DNA of 47,537 nt. It comes from Clostridia bacterium (GTDB lineage Bacteria > Bacillota > Clostridia > TANB77 > CAG-508). Within the stretch, counting starts at the first letter, position 1; every line of letters starts with the position of its first letter. Made by a program: the position numbers and the translations under genes. This document shows positions 1 through 8,559 of the stretch, piece by piece. The stretch is from positions 1 to 47,537 of the forward strand of contig JAFQSS010000009.1 in NCBI GenBank assembly GCA_017409455.1, in the 5' to 3' direction. The notes under the pieces are model-generated. The model was not told the DNA's origin. It was given only the letters and a program-made list of their open reading frames with translations, and did no database searches.

Positions 1-97
1 ATTTAGCACTTATCAATACCTCCTTTAATGTTTTCTGGACAACTACATTATATCAGGTATTTTGATAAGTGTATTTATTTTATTTAAAAGAATAAAA

Positions 98-130
98 AAT
101 GTTGGAGTTTAGTTTTCCACCCCAACATTT
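98..130 (-). terminator. Hairpin, possible second terminator after lysS
   Basis: AATGTTGG pairs with CCAACATT across a 16-base loop, followed on the minus strand by TTTTTATTC. It lies beyond the stronger lysS terminator and may be a back-up. The rest of 1-97 holds no clear gene. An AAAGGAGGT ribosome-binding site on the minus strand at 19-27 suggests that a gene begins just off the left edge. Confidence 0.5.
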
Positions 131-157
131 ATTATAGAACCCAAAAACTAATCCCAA

Positions 158-197
158 AAAAGAATAATCCTGATTTTCTCAGGATTATTCTTTTTAT
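158..197 (-). terminator. Rho-independent terminator of lysS
   Basis: A 16-bp perfect stem (AGAATAATCCTGA and its complement) with loop TTTTC is flanked by A and T runs on both sides. It lies just downstream of the lysS stop codon in transcription order, and could work in both directions. Confidence 0.85.
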
Positions 198-206
198 ATA
201 CCAAAA

Positions 207-1706
207 TTAACAAATTGGCTTCATAGTTGGAAATAATAGAACATCTCTTATAGATGCTGAATCTGTAAGAAGCATTATCATTCTATCGATTCCTATTCCA
301 AGTCCACCTGTTGGAGGCATACCATATTCAAGAGCATTAACGTAATCTTCATCCATCATTCCTGCTTCATCATCACCATTTTCTCTAGCTGCAATTTCAT
401 CTTTGAATCTTTCATATTGGTCAATTGGGTCATTTAATTCTGAGAATGCATTTCCATATTCTCTACCACCAATAAATGCTTCAAATCTTTCTGTTAATCT
501 TCCATCTTTTGGTGATTTTTTAGCAAGTGGTGATATTTCTACCGGATAATCATATATAAATGTTGGTTGAATTAGCGTTGCTTCAACATATTCATCAAAG
601 AATAAACTGATTATATGTCCTCTTGTTTCTTTTCCTGCTGGAATTTCTATATGTCTTTCTTTTGCAATAGCTACAGCTTCTTCATCTGTATTTATTGTAT
701 TGAAATCAACTCCACAAGCTTCTTTAATACTGTCTATCATAGAAACTCTTCTCCATTTTCCACCCAAATCAATTTCTGTTCCTTGATAATTAATTTTTGT
801 TGTTCCACAAACTTTCATAGCGCATTTTTGGAAGATTTCTTCTGTTATATCCATCATATCATTATAATCTTCATATGCTGAATATAATTCTATTGATGTG
901 AATTCTGGATTATGTCTTATGTCCATTCCTTCATTTCTGAAGATTCTTCCTATTTCATATACTTTGTCATATCCACCTACTATTAATCTCTTTAAGTTTA
1001 ATTCTGTTGCAATTCTTAAATACATAGGTAAATCAAGTGTATTGTGGTGTGTTATAAATGGTCTTGCTGTTGCTCCTCCTGATATTGTGTTTAATACAGG
1101 TGTTTCAACTTCTAAATATCCTTTTTCATCTAATATTCTTCTTATTTCACTTATAATTTGACTTCTTTTTATAAATGTTTCTTTTACTTCAGGATTTACT
1201 ATTAAATCTACATATCTTTGTCTATATCTTAAATCTGTATCTTTTAAACCATGGAATTTTTCTGGTAATGGTCTTAATGATTTTGATAATAGTACTACCT
1301 CTTTAGCATGTACAGATATTTCTTCTGTTCTTGTTTTAAATACAAATCCTGATATTCCTATAATATCTCCAATATCCCATGTTTTAAATGCTTTATATGC
1401 TTCTTCTCCTAATTCATTTATACTTACATAACTTTGAATTCTTTCATCACTGTCTTGAATTGTACAGAATGAAGCTTTTCCCATGATTCTTTTTGCTATT
1501 ATTCTTCCTGCTACTTTTACATCTTTTTGCTCAAATGCCTCATAGTTTGCTTTGATTTCTCCTGCTGAATTTGTTCTATCATATTTTGTTATTTCAAATG
1601 GATTTTTTCCTTGTTCTTGTAATTCTTTTAACTTCTCTTTTCTTATTTGAATTAAATGGTTTTCATCTAATTCTATTTCTGGATTTTGATTGTTGTTTTC
1701 TTGCAT
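207..1706 (-). CDS. lysS: Lysyl-tRNA synthetase, class II
   Basis: Charges tRNA-Lys with lysine in the cytoplasm. The 499 residues match the usual class II LysRS length. An N-terminal OB-fold anticodon-binding domain covers about 62-142. Motif 1 lies near 195-225, motif 2 contains [14 protein letters not shown] at 256-269, and motif 3 ([14 protein letters not shown]) is near the C terminus. The start follows AGAAGGAGAGATAAC in a good ribosome-binding position. It is a single gene with its own downstream terminator. Family assignment is secure. Confidence 0.97.
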   Translation of the reverse strand: MQENNNQNPEIELDENHLIQIRKEKLKELQEQGKNPFEITKYDRTNSAGEIKANYEAFEQKDVKVAGRIIAKRIMGKASFCTIQDSDERIQSYVSINELGEEAYKAFKTWDIGDIIGISGFVFKTRTEEISVHAKEVVLLSKSLRPLPEKFHGLKDTDLRYRQRYVDLIVNPEVKETFIKRSQIISEIRRILDEKGYLEVETPVLNTISGGATARPFITHHNTLDLPMYLRIATELNLKRLIVGGYDKVYEIGRIFRNEGMDIRHNPEFTSIELYSAYEDYNDMMDITEEIFQKCAMKVCGTTKINYQGTEIDLGGKWRRVSMIDSIKEACGVDFNTINTDEEAVAIAKERHIEIPAGKETRGHIISLFFDEYVEATLIQPTFIYDYPVEISPLAKKSPKDGRLTERFEAFIGGREYGNAFSELNDPIDQYERFKDEIAARENGDDEAGMMDEDYVNALEYGMPPTGGLGIGIDRMIMLLTDSASIRDVLLFPTMKPIC

Positions 1707-1799
1707 TGTTATCTCTCCTTCTTTTCTATAAAAATCATAGCATAATTATACTTTATTTGCCTTGAAAAATCAAGCATTTATGTAAAATAATTCTTATCA

Positions 1800-1846
1800 A
1801 AAATAAGTACTATAAAAAACAATTAGTTTTCATAGTACTTATTTTT
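1800..1846 (-). terminator. Rho-independent terminator of the 134-aa membrane protein gene
   Basis: AAAATAAGTACTAT and its exact complement form a 14-bp stem around an 18-base loop, with a T tract on either side. It sits 11 bases past the stop codon at 1857 and before lysS. Confidence 0.8.
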
Positions 1847-1856
1847 TTGTTCTTAG

Positions 1857-2261
1857 TCAATTATTTTTTTCTGTACTTCTTAAATCTTTCCTATCTTGAT
1901 TGGCTTTCACAACTACGGCGATACTAAATAATATAATTACTATCTGCATCCATACATTGTCTAGTGTGGTTTGGGTTATAAATCCTGTTATTCCAACCCA
2001 TATTGCAATAAATCCTAATACGTTTACCATTGTAATTAAAAACTTTGCAGATTGGCCAAAGTACTCTTCAACAACCCCCAAGCCCATAAACACAGATAGA
2101 ATAATATAAAATATTGATGTAAGTATCCCTATAAAAAATCCTCGTATAATTGAAAAAACTATGGAAGGATTTTCTCCTTGTAAAACAAAGTTGAAAACAC
2201 ACCCAAATACAAGGCTTACTGCAAAAATCGCAATTGTCATAAGAACATGCTTTTTATTCAT
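1857..2261 (-). CDS. Hypothetical four-helix membrane protein
   Basis: 134 residues with about four hydrophobic segments (roughly 7-28, 38-60, 75-97 and 103-122), and a short charged C-terminal tail rich in K, D, R and E. No catalytic motif is visible and I do not recognise the family. AGGAGG (upstream CAGGAGGTAAACA) precedes the ATG, so it is very likely expressed. It is monocistronic between lysS and the tRNA gene, with a strong terminator behind it. Confidence 0.75.
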   Translation of the reverse strand: MNKKHVLMTIAIFAVSLVFGCVFNFVLQGENPSIVFSIIRGFFIGILTSIFYIILSVFMGLGVVEEYFGQSAKFLITMVNVLGFIAIWVGITGFITQTTLDNVWMQIVIILFSIAVVVKANQDRKDLRSTEKNN

Positions 2262-2414
2262 TGTTTACCTCCTGAAAAATATTTATTTTTGTTAAAACTG
2301 TCTATATATCAACCTGAAAAACAGGATTAAAAATTTTTGCACAAACATTATAGCACCTTTTGCTAATTTTATCAAGTTTTTTATTAACTATACTAAGCCT
2401 TAATCAAAAAACAA

Positions 2415-2439
2415 AAAAATCGACCTTTTACAGTCGATT
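2415..2439 (-). terminator. Terminator of tRNA-Thr
   Basis: AATCGAC pairs with GTCGATT around a 8-9 base loop and is followed on the minus strand by TTTTTTTG. It lies about 35 bases past the tRNA 3' end. Confidence 0.75.
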
Positions 2440-2472
2440 AATCTTTTCGTCTTATGCGACGTTTTTACTTTC

Positions 2473-2548
2473 TGGAGCTCCTAACGGGAATTGAACCCGT
2501 GACCTCAGCCTTACCAAGGCTGCACTCTACCTACTGAGCTATAAGAGC
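2473..2548 (-). tRNA. tRNA-Thr (anticodon GGT)
   Basis: The minus strand reads GCTCTTA (acceptor), a D arm with AGCTCAGTAGGTAGAG, anticodon stem CAGCC/GGCTG with loop TTGGTAA, T arm with GGTTCAATTCC, the 3' acceptor strand TAGGAGC, discriminator T and an encoded CCA. The anticodon is GGT, which reads Thr codons. The 76-nt fold is complete without mismatches apart from one G-U pair. Confidence 0.95.
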
Positions 2549-2559
2549 ATACAATAGGA

Positions 2560-2588
2560 ATTATAATATATATTCATTCAAAAATCAA
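2560..2588 (-). promoter_or_regulatory. Promoter of tRNA-Thr
   Basis: On the minus strand TTGATT (-35), a 17-base spacer and TATAAT (-10, at 2560-2565) end 12 bases before the mature tRNA 5' end. Confidence 0.7.
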
Positions 2589-2617
2589 GGAATAGTCATT
2601 AAATTATATACAATTTT

Positions 2618-2644
2618 TTACCATTATCTCCGTCCCCGTGGTAA
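2618..2644. repeat. GC-rich palindromic repeat, family B, single arm
   Basis: A 27-base unit with ends TTACCA/TGGTAA and core CTCCGTCCCCG. It ends two bases from the stop codon of the DUF4363 gene. The same unit occurs twice, inverted, at 13990-14059. Function is unknown. Confidence 0.8.
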
Positions 2645-2645
2645 C

Positions 2646-3029
2646 TTAAAATATATTTTGCAAATTAAAAGAATTCTTTTCATGAATATGTTCAATCACA
2701 AACTTCCCTTCTTTTAGAGACGCCATAGCAGAAGAAAAATCCTCAGTTTCAGTATAACTTTTCATCAGAACAATTGCAGTATGAACTTTTTCCAGTTCAT
2801 CATGTTCAATATAATAAGCTAACTTTTTTTGGTTTTCCTCCCATTTTCGGCTTATCTTCTTGATTTCATTTTTAGCATCCTCCACATTGTTTTCCTCAAG
2901 CCTCTCTTCTATTTTATCAAATATTTCGGTAATTTCTTTTACAGATTTTGAAGTAAAATTTTGTGTATAAAATTCTAATCCTAAGATCCCTATTATAATA
3001 ACTATACATATTACAGCTTCTTTTAGCAT
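2646..3029 (-). CDS. DUF4363-family protein
   Basis: About 127 residues from the ATG at 3029. A more upstream in-frame ATG exists, but the AAAGGAGGAAAAATA ribosome-binding site points to this one. Residues about 4-20 form a membrane or signal anchor. The rest is charged and helical, as in DUF4363 proteins, which have no established function. Its start codon overlaps the stop of the upstream DUF421 gene by one base (TAATG), which suggests translational coupling in a two-gene operon. Confidence 0.8.
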   Translation of the reverse strand: MLKEAVICIVIIIGILGLEFYTQNFTSKSVKEITEIFDKIEERLEENNVEDAKNEIKKISRKWEENQKKLAYYIEHDELEKVHTAIVLMKSYTETEDFSSAMASLKEGKFVIEHIHEKNSFNLQNIF

Positions 3030-3709
3030 TATTTTTCCTCCTTTTCTATTGGTTGGCAAAAAAATTGATTATCTCCATCAATTGTTACAATTAAAGCATC
3101 TTCCGGCTTTATTCCAAATTTTTCTGTTTGCTTTTGTAGCCACGTATAGTTTTTCCCTATTTTCTTTAAATTTTCATATTCTATTTTTCCATCAACGACT
3201 AAATCGTATGGAATTCCTTCATATTTAGGTTCTAGGTTGAAATCTTCTGGAGTTGCAGGCCTTTTATTTGGTTTTGGTATTACTGTTACTTGTCCACTTG
3301 TTTCTAAAATGGCATATTCCACATCTCCTATGTTAAAAATATTGTTATCCCTTAATCTTTCTTCTAATTCATTTATTGTAAAACGTTCTTTTTTTAGAAC
3401 TTTTTGATCTACTTTCCCTCTAAATATTAATAATGATGGTTTCCCACAAATGATTTCTCTTGCTTTTCTACTTTTTATATTTATCATTGAAATTGTTAAA
3501 TGCATTACTAATAAACCTAATATTGGCATTATTCCATTTGTTATTGGTATCCCTGATTCTGTCATTGGTGTTGCTGCCAAATCTGCTATCATTATTGATA
3601 TCGCTAATTCAAATGGTTGTAATTGCCCAATTTCTCGTTTTCCCATTAATCTCATTACTATTAATACAACTATGTATAAAAATATTGCTCTAAAAAATGT
3701 TATTAACAT
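3029..3709 (-). CDS. DUF421 / YetF-like membrane protein
   Basis: 226 residues. Three hydrophobic segments in the first 85 residues are followed by a soluble domain of about 130 residues. MRLMGKREIGQLQPFELAIS at about 20-39 is the typical DUF421 N-terminal motif. Members are sometimes linked to spore or envelope functions, but no biochemical role is established. AGGAGGAAAATTC precedes the ATG. It overlaps the DUF4363 gene by one base, a common clostridial pairing. Confidence 0.88.
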   Translation of the reverse strand: MLITFFRAIFLYIVVLIVMRLMGKREIGQLQPFELAISIMIADLAATPMTESGIPITNGIMPILGLLVMHLTISMINIKSRKAREIICGKPSLLIFRGKVDQKVLKKERFTINELEERLRDNNIFNIGDVEYAILETSGQVTVIPKPNKRPATPEDFNLEPKYEGIPYDLVVDGKIEYENLKKIGKNYTWLQKQTEKFGIKPEDALIVTIDGDNQFFCQPIEKEEK

Positions 3710-3862
3710 GAATTTTCCTCCTAATTTTTGTTAATAGTACATTTTTATTTTTCGCATTTTTTAGTTAAATATACGATTTTTGTATAATTAATTTTTTGTT
3801 GTAAATAATATTCATATACCTTGAAAAATTTTAATGATTAAACAAATAAGGAGGTTTTTGAT

Positions 3863-4237
3863 ATGTCAAATAATACTCAAAGCAATACTACTACAGGTAC
3901 TTCTACAGTTTGGCAAATTGTTGGTAGATTAGTTACAGCTGCTATAGTTTTAGCAATTACAGCTTTTTTTACACCTAATTTTACTATAAATAATATTTGG
4001 TCTCTAGCAATTGCAGCTGTTGTTTTAACTGTAATGGATTACTTAATAGTTAGATTTACAGGTTTACATGCAAGTCCATTTGGTAAGGGATTTGTCGGAT
4101 TTGCTTTAGCTGCTATTACTTTATATTTTACACAATTTTTCGTGGCTGGTTATTCAATTTCTTGGATGGCTGCTATAATTGGTGCTTTAATTTATGGTGT
4201 AGTTGATTATTTTATACCTGGAACACAACAAATGTAG
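3863..4237 (+). CDS. Four-helix membrane protein, possibly DUF2512 (YndM-like)
   Basis: 124 residues. A Ser/Thr/Asn-rich N-terminal tail of about 16 residues is followed by four hydrophobic helices (about 18-40, 47-65, 75-95 and 100-118). The arrangement, with a conserved-looking IVRFTGLHASPFGKG loop, resembles DUF2512 membrane proteins. That assignment comes from general appearance only. AAGGAGG precedes the ATG. It is the only plus-strand gene in this stretch and converges on the next gene across a long hairpin. Confidence 0.75.
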   Translation: MSNNTQSNTTTGTSTVWQIVGRLVTAAIVLAITAFFTPNFTINNIWSLAIAAVVLTVMDYLIVRFTGLHASPFGKGFVGFALAAITLYFTQFFVAGYSISWMAAIIGALIYGVVDYFIPGTQQM

Positions 4238-4249
4238 GTAGCTCATAAA

Positions 4250-4342
4250 GAAAAAACGAAATATAACTATTTCATAGTAAAAACATATCACGGGTCTTCG
4301 CGTAGGTCTTTACTTTATTCAATAGTTATATTTCGTTTTTTC
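4250..4342. terminator. Very long inverted repeat between convergent genes
   Basis: A 22-base arm (4250-4271) is repeated exactly inverted at 4321-4342. The 49-base loop contains a second, smaller pairing (AGTAAA/TTTACT) and the GC-richer segment CGGGTCTTCGCG. A and T runs at the arm ends would let it terminate transcription in both directions. The stem is longer than usual for a terminator. Confidence 0.7.
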
Positions 4343-4421
4343 TTATTCTCTCTATTATTTATAGCTAGGGTCACACCCATTGGGTCTTGCCTTTACCTCA
4401 ATATTTATATATTCTTTTTTA

Positions 4422-5087
4422 TTACCTCTTTAATATTATTTCATTCTGTTTTTTATATATAGAGTTTGCCAGTACTACTCCTCTTACTGATGAAAGTGGA
4501 TAAATGTTACTATTTCTTCCGATTACAGTACCTGGATTTAAAACACTATTACATCCAACTTCTACATTATCCCCTATCATTGCTCCAAATTTTTTCAAAC
4601 CTGTTTCCATAGTTTGTGTACCATTTTTTACAATTACAAGTTTTTTGTCAGATTTCACATTTGATGTTATAGAGCCAGCTCCCATATGAGCTTTATATCC
4701 TAATATAGAATCTCCTACATAATTATAATGAGGAACTTGCACATTATTAAATAAAATTACGTTTTTTAATTCTGTAGAATTTCCTACTACTGTATTGTTT
4801 CCAATTATAGCATTGCCTCTAATAAATGCACAATGTCTTATTTCTGCATTTTCTCCTATTATTACAGGACCTTTAATATATGCTGTTAATGCTATATCGG
4901 CAGATTTTGCTATCCATATATTTTCACCTTTTTGTTCATATATTTCTGGATTTAATTTTGAACCCAAATCTTTTATGAAATCACTTATTTTAGGTAAAGC
5001 TTCCCACGGATACATTAAATTTTCTAGTAAACTTTTTGCGATTGTTTCTTCTAGATTATATAAATTTTTAATTTTACATTCTTCCAT
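4422..5087 (-). CDS. Left-handed beta-helix acyltransferase, GlmU C-terminal-like
   Basis: 221 residues. Hexapeptide (LbetaH) repeats run from about 55 to 205. PHYNYVGDSILG followed by GAGSIT matches the GlmU acetyltransferase region, where the His of the equivalent segment is catalytic. This protein therefore could be a glucosamine-1-phosphate N-acetyltransferase. It lacks an uridylyltransferase domain, and the gene immediately upstream encodes a UDPGP-type uridylyltransferase, so together the two could supply UDP-GlcNAc. AAGGAGGAACAAAA precedes the ATG. A palindromic repeat separates the two genes. The exact acceptor is inference. Confidence 0.85.
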   Translation of the reverse strand: MEECKIKNLYNLEETIAKSLLENLMYPWEALPKISDFIKDLGSKLNPEIYEQKGENIWIAKSADIALTAYIKGPVIIGENAEIRHCAFIRGNAIIGNNTVVGNSTELKNVILFNNVQVPHYNYVGDSILGYKAHMGAGSITSNVKSDKKLVIVKNGTQTMETGLKKFGAMIGDNVEVGCNSVLNPGTVIGRNSNIYPLSSVRGVVLANSIYKKQNEIILKR

Positions 5088-5104
5088 TTTTGTTCCTCCT
5101 TGTT

Positions 5105-5155
5105 AATTTGGGGACGGTCCTTTTTTTCGCGAAGAAAAGGACCGTCCCCAATTTT
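5105..5155. repeat. GC-rich palindromic repeat, family A
   Basis: GGGGACGGTCC and its complement GGACCGTCCCC are separated by a palindromic centre with TTCGCGAA, so the whole 50 bases fold on themselves. It lies between the stop of the uridylyltransferase gene and the ribosome-binding site of the next gene. A near-identical copy lies at 11094-11145. Confidence 0.9.
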
Positions 5156-5158
5156 TCA

Positions 5159-6400
5159 CTATTTATTCCAAAACTTCTCATATAGTTCTTTTGCAGTTTT
5201 AGGACTATCAACTCCATCTTTATTTTTAACAGGAGCAAAATCATCTTCCCTTTTACCACGAAGAATAGCTATATCATCGAAAAATTCGAATGCATCAAAA
5301 ATAAATGATTCAAATTTATAAGAATTTGGTTCTTCTGGTATAATCTCTTTTCCACTTTCATCAATATAAGAATTCTTTTTATGTGCACTATGATACATTA
5401 GAACTTCTTTACTTATTTTTTCTATAGCTTCTATTGTATATAAATTACACATTATATGAGATTCTCCATATTTTAGTTCACCATTTCTATCACGTAATTC
5501 AGCCATCTTTGTTGGTAATTCTGTATATTCTATTACTTTAGGGTGTCCGTTCATTTTTCCAAAAACTCCTACTTTTTCATGTGGATTTGCTTTAACTACT
5601 GATTTTGAAGCAATTTGTACTTTCTTATCCTTTGCCATTCCAAGTAATGTTACATCTGCCATTTTTAATAATACGTTATCTACTCCACCAATAAATACCC
5701 ATTTAATCCCTTTTTCTTTCATCTCAGCTAAACATCCACTTGCTCTTAAAGATGAATATGTTCCTCCATTACCGTCAGATGCTTCTTTTATCATAAAGTC
5801 TTTTCCTATAAGTAATTTTCCTTCTTCATCCACTAATGGTAACTCACTTTGTGTAAATATTGTTACATAATTTTTATTATATCCAAAATAATTATGTTTT
5901 TCTAAAAACTCTACTGTTTCGGCGTTATTTTCTTTACTTGTCATTATGTACCATGGAATTGTTACATCATATTTTTGATTGGCCTCTTTTAAATTTTCTG
6001 TTAATATTTCAAATAAATATTTTCCTTTTCCATATACATCTAATTTAAAAGTTCCTTTTGGTCCTTGATGCCCTAATCTTGTTCCTTGACCTCCGGCCAT
6101 TGTAACTACTGCATATTGCCCAGCTCTTATTATTTGTTCTCCTAATTCATCAAATTTTATTTTTTGGTCTTCAGAAAGTTTTGCTTTATCTAAATATTTT
6201 ACAGGTTCTATCTTTCCTTCTTTAAACTCTATTTCTTTTTTTGTATTATTATATAATTCTGTTATTTGATGAAAATCTATGCTTTGTATTTGTTTTATCA
6301 ATTTTTCTTGATTTTCTTTATTTAATTTATTTAATAATCTAATAATATGTTCTTGGTTATATTCTTTTAAAATTTCTATAGTTTCTTGTTTTTTATCCAT
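5159..6400 (-). CDS. UDPGP-family UTP:sugar-1-phosphate uridylyltransferase (eukaryotic UAP type)
   Basis: 413 residues. The nucleotide-binding motif MAGGQGTRLGHQGPKG lies at about 101-116, as in eukaryotic UDP-N-acetylglucosamine pyrophosphorylases and other UDPGP proteins rather than bacterial GalU or GlmU. A sugar-binding segment with FIGGVDNVL follows. The predicted reaction is UTP plus a hexose(amine)-1-phosphate giving UDP-sugar. GlcNAc-1-P is the likely substrate because the next gene is GlmU-acetyltransferase-like. The length is slightly short for eukaryotic UAP but normal for bacterial members. Substrate is inference. Confidence 0.9.
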   Translation of the reverse strand: MDKKQETIEILKEYNQEHIIRLLNKLNKENQEKLIKQIQSIDFHQITELYNNTKKEIEFKEGKIEPVKYLDKAKLSEDQKIKFDELGEQIIRAGQYAVVTMAGGQGTRLGHQGPKGTFKLDVYGKGKYLFEILTENLKEANQKYDVTIPWYIMTSKENNAETVEFLEKHNYFGYNKNYVTIFTQSELPLVDEEGKLLIGKDFMIKEASDGNGGTYSSLRASGCLAEMKEKGIKWVFIGGVDNVLLKMADVTLLGMAKDKKVQIASKSVVKANPHEKVGVFGKMNGHPKVIEYTELPTKMAELRDRNGELKYGESHIMCNLYTIEAIEKISKEVLMYHSAHKKNSYIDESGKEIIPEEPNSYKFESFIFDAFEFFDDIAILRGKREDDFAPVKNKDGVDSPKTAKELYEKFWNK

Positions 6401-6508
6401 TATTTTTCAGTCCTTTCCTATTACAAATAGTATTTATATATCATATGAAATTCAATAGACCCATTCTATCATATTTTAAAGAATTTAGCAAGCTTTTTTA
6501 TTTTGCCT

Positions 6509-6540
6509 GTCATATTCTTGAAAATTTGCCCATATATATT
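6509..6540 (+). promoter_or_regulatory. Sigma-E-like promoter of spoIVA
   Basis: GTCATATT, then 14 bases, then CATATATATT. This resembles the Bacillus sigma-E consensus (-35 KMATATT, -10 CATACANT). It lies about 45 bases before the spoIVA start, and spoIVA is a sigma-E gene in Bacillus subtilis. Confidence 0.65.
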
Positions 6541-6586
6541 AATAAAAGTTTGTCTTAACTACGAAAAAAACAAGGAGGTATTATAG

Positions 6587-8065
6587 ATGGAAAATGTAGG
6601 CTTATATCAAGATATAGCCAAGCGAACTGATGGTGACATTTATATTGGAGTTGTAGGACCTGTAAGAACTGGAAAATCTACTTTTATAAAAAAGTTTATG
6701 GATTTACTTGTAATTCCAAATATAGATAACGAGTACAAAAAAGAAAGGGCTAAAGATGAATTGCCACAAAGTGCTGGTGGTCGTACTATTATGACTACAG
6801 AGCCAAAGTTCGTTCCTAATGAGGCTGTAGAAATTACAATAGATAAAAATTTAAAATTAAAAACTCGCTTAGTTGATTGTGTTGGCTATTTAGTTGATAA
6901 TGCAATCGGATATTTAGAAGATGATATGCCCAGAATGGTGAAAACACCTTGGTCTGAAGAAGAAATCCCTTTTGAAACTGCAGCTGAAATTGGTACTAAA
7001 AAGGTTATTGAAGAACATTCTACAATTGGAATTCTAATAACAACAGATGGTACTGTTACTGATATTGCTCGTGATGATTATATACGAGCTGAAGAACGTG
7101 TTGTTAGCGAACTTCGTGCTCTTAATAAACCATTTATCATTTTATTAAATTCTGCTAATCCATCTTCTCCTGAAGCCAGAGAATTAGCAATGCAATTGTC
7201 TGATAAATATAACACAAATGTTATGCCTATTAATTGCGAAGATTTGACTGCTGAAGATATAAATTCAATGTTTGCCAATTTACTTTACGAGTTTCCTGTT
7301 GAAGAAATTAAAATATCTTTCCCTAAATGGATAGATGGTTTAAACTTTGAACATCCTCTTAAAGCTAAATTATTCGAACAATTAAAAGATGCATTTACTG
7401 ATATTTCAGCATTAAAAGATGTTTCTAATTGTGTTTCAAAAATTGAAACTACTGATATTATCTCAAAAACAGTTGTTGATAATATTATGCTTGGTACAGG
7501 TAAAGTTTGTATTTCTATACAACTACGCGAAGAACTATTCTACAATGTACTTTCTGAAATGACCAGTATGGAAATCACAAATGAAGGCGAGCTGTTCTCA
7601 ATTATGAGTGATTTGGCTTGTACTAAGAAAAAATATGATAAAATTGCTTGCGCTCTTGATGAAGTTAAAACTAAAGGTTATGGTATTGTTACCCCTTCAA
7701 TCGACGAACTGGTTTTAGAAGAACCTGAAATGGTTAAACAAGGTTCTCGCTTTGGAGTTAAACTTCGTGCAACAGCACCTTCAATCCACATGATTCGTGC
7801 TAATATTGAAACTGAAGTTTCTCCTATTGTTGGTTCTGAAAAGCAATCTGAAGAATTAGTTAATTATCTTCTTTCAGGATTCGAAAATGATCCTACAAGC
7901 ATATGGGGTTCTAACATCTTTGGCAAGAGCTTAAACGAACTTGTTAATGAAGGTCTTCAGACAAAACTTGCCAAAATGCCTGAAGACGCTCAAATGAAGC
8001 TTCAAGAAACTCTTGAACGTATTGTTAATGAAGGTAGTGGAGGCCTAATTTGTATAATTTTATAA
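6587..8065 (+). CDS. spoIVA: Stage IV sporulation protein A, coat-assembly ATPase
   Basis: 492 residues, matching the family length. SpoIVA polymerises on the outer forespore membrane and is the base layer of the spore coat. The P-loop GPVRTGKST is at 24-32, and VDCVGY near 97-102 fits the Walker B/switch region. The C-terminal end, rich in Gly and hydrophobic residues (GGLICIIL), is the membrane-targeting segment seen in the family. CAAGGAGG lies 9 bases before the ATG. It is monocistronic, with a sigma-E-like promoter and a GGAGGC/GCCTCC terminator. Confidence 0.97.
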   Translation: MENVGLYQDIAKRTDGDIYIGVVGPVRTGKSTFIKKFMDLLVIPNIDNEYKKERAKDELPQSAGGRTIMTTEPKFVPNEAVEITIDKNLKLKTRLVDCVGYLVDNAIGYLEDDMPRMVKTPWSEEEIPFETAAEIGTKKVIEEHSTIGILITTDGTVTDIARDDYIRAEERVVSELRALNKPFIILLNSANPSSPEARELAMQLSDKYNTNVMPINCEDLTAEDINSMFANLLYEFPVEEIKISFPKWIDGLNFEHPLKAKLFEQLKDAFTDISALKDVSNCVSKIETTDIISKTVVDNIMLGTGKVCISIQLREELFYNVLSEMTSMEITNEGELFSIMSDLACTKKKYDKIACALDEVKTKGYGIVTPSIDELVLEEPEMVKQGSRFGVKLRATAPSIHMIRANIETEVSPIVGSEKQSEELVNYLLSGFENDPTSIWGSNIFGKSLNELVNEGLQTKLAKMPEDAQMKLQETLERIVNEGSGGLICIIL

Positions 8066-8073
8066 ATCTATGT

Positions 8074-8096
8074 AAGGAGGCTTTTGCCTCCCTTTT
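8074..8096 (+). terminator. Terminator of spoIVA
   Basis: GGAGGC-TTTT-GCCTCC hairpin followed by CTTTTTTATT, nine bases after the spoIVA stop codon. Confidence 0.85.
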
Positions 8097-8099
8097 TTA

Positions 8100-8384
8100 T
8101 TACTCATGGCAGCAACAACAATGTTTTTTCTTTTTGTCATCTTTTTTACAGCATATTAGAGCAATTATACCAACTAGTAATAATACTGCTAAAATAACAA
8201 CTAATGCAATTATTGCACCTACACCAAGTGTAGTTATTATAGCTGTTAATGCTGCAACTAATACTCCAACAAAAAATGCTAATGCTATTGCTATTATTGC
8301 CACTATTAAAAATAAACAAGAACAGTTATTTTTTCTGTCTTTATCTTTTTCTTTTTTATAATATACTTCTACATGTGGTTCCAT
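8100..8384 (-). CDS. Small two-helix membrane protein with polycysteine tail
   Basis: 94 residues. A charged N terminus (KKEKDKDRKNN) and CSC are followed by two long hydrophobic helices (about 24-47 and 53-78), then CCKKDDKKKK and a C-terminal HCCCCHE. The tail could bind metal or be palmitoyl-like modified or cross-linked, but nothing in the sequence proves this. GGAGGTGC lies just before the ATG, so translation is credible. I do not recognise the family. Its neighbour spoIVA converges on it, so no operon partner suggests a role. Confidence 0.7.
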   Translation of the reverse strand: MEPHVEVYYKKEKDKDRKNNCSCLFLIVAIIAIALAFFVGVLVAALTAIITTLGVGAIIALVVILAVLLLVGIIALICCKKDDKKKKHCCCCHE

Positions 8385-8438
8385 AATTTAGCACCTCCAG
8401 TACTAATATATATTATGACAGATTTCGGCATTTTGTGA

Positions 8439-8485
8439 AAAAGGGACCGGGTCTTTTTTTGCGCAAAAAGGGACCTGGTCACTTT
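8439..8485. repeat. GC-rich palindromic repeat, family C
   Basis: Two copies of a GGGACC(T/G)GGTC core flank TTTTTTTGCGCAAAAA. Each core is nearly palindromic and the pair folds as a larger palindrome. It lies between divergent genes upstream of tsaB. Confidence 0.88.
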
Positions 8486-8498
8486 TTACGTTTTTCTC

Positions 8499-8527
8499 TT
8501 GTAAATTCTTAGCAAATGTAGTATAAT
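8499..8527 (+). promoter_or_regulatory. Promoter of tsaB-rimI
   Basis: TTGTAA, 17 bases, TATAAT. The -10 ends 32 bases before the tsaB ATG. Confidence 0.75.
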
Positions 8528-8559
8528 TGCTATATTAGATTTAAGAAAGATGGGATAAA

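Noticed and set aside
1..30. Partial gene at the left edge
   Set aside because: Only a ribosome-binding site and a possible GTG codon with two further codons are visible, too little to call.
615..1161. Plus-strand open frames within lysS
   Set aside because: Rich in Phe/Ser/Cys as expected from an antisense reading of an AT-rich gene, with no ribosome-binding site.
5074..5321. Short frames that run through the family A palindrome on both strands
   Set aside because: They only translate the repeat and the flank of the uridylyltransferase gene.
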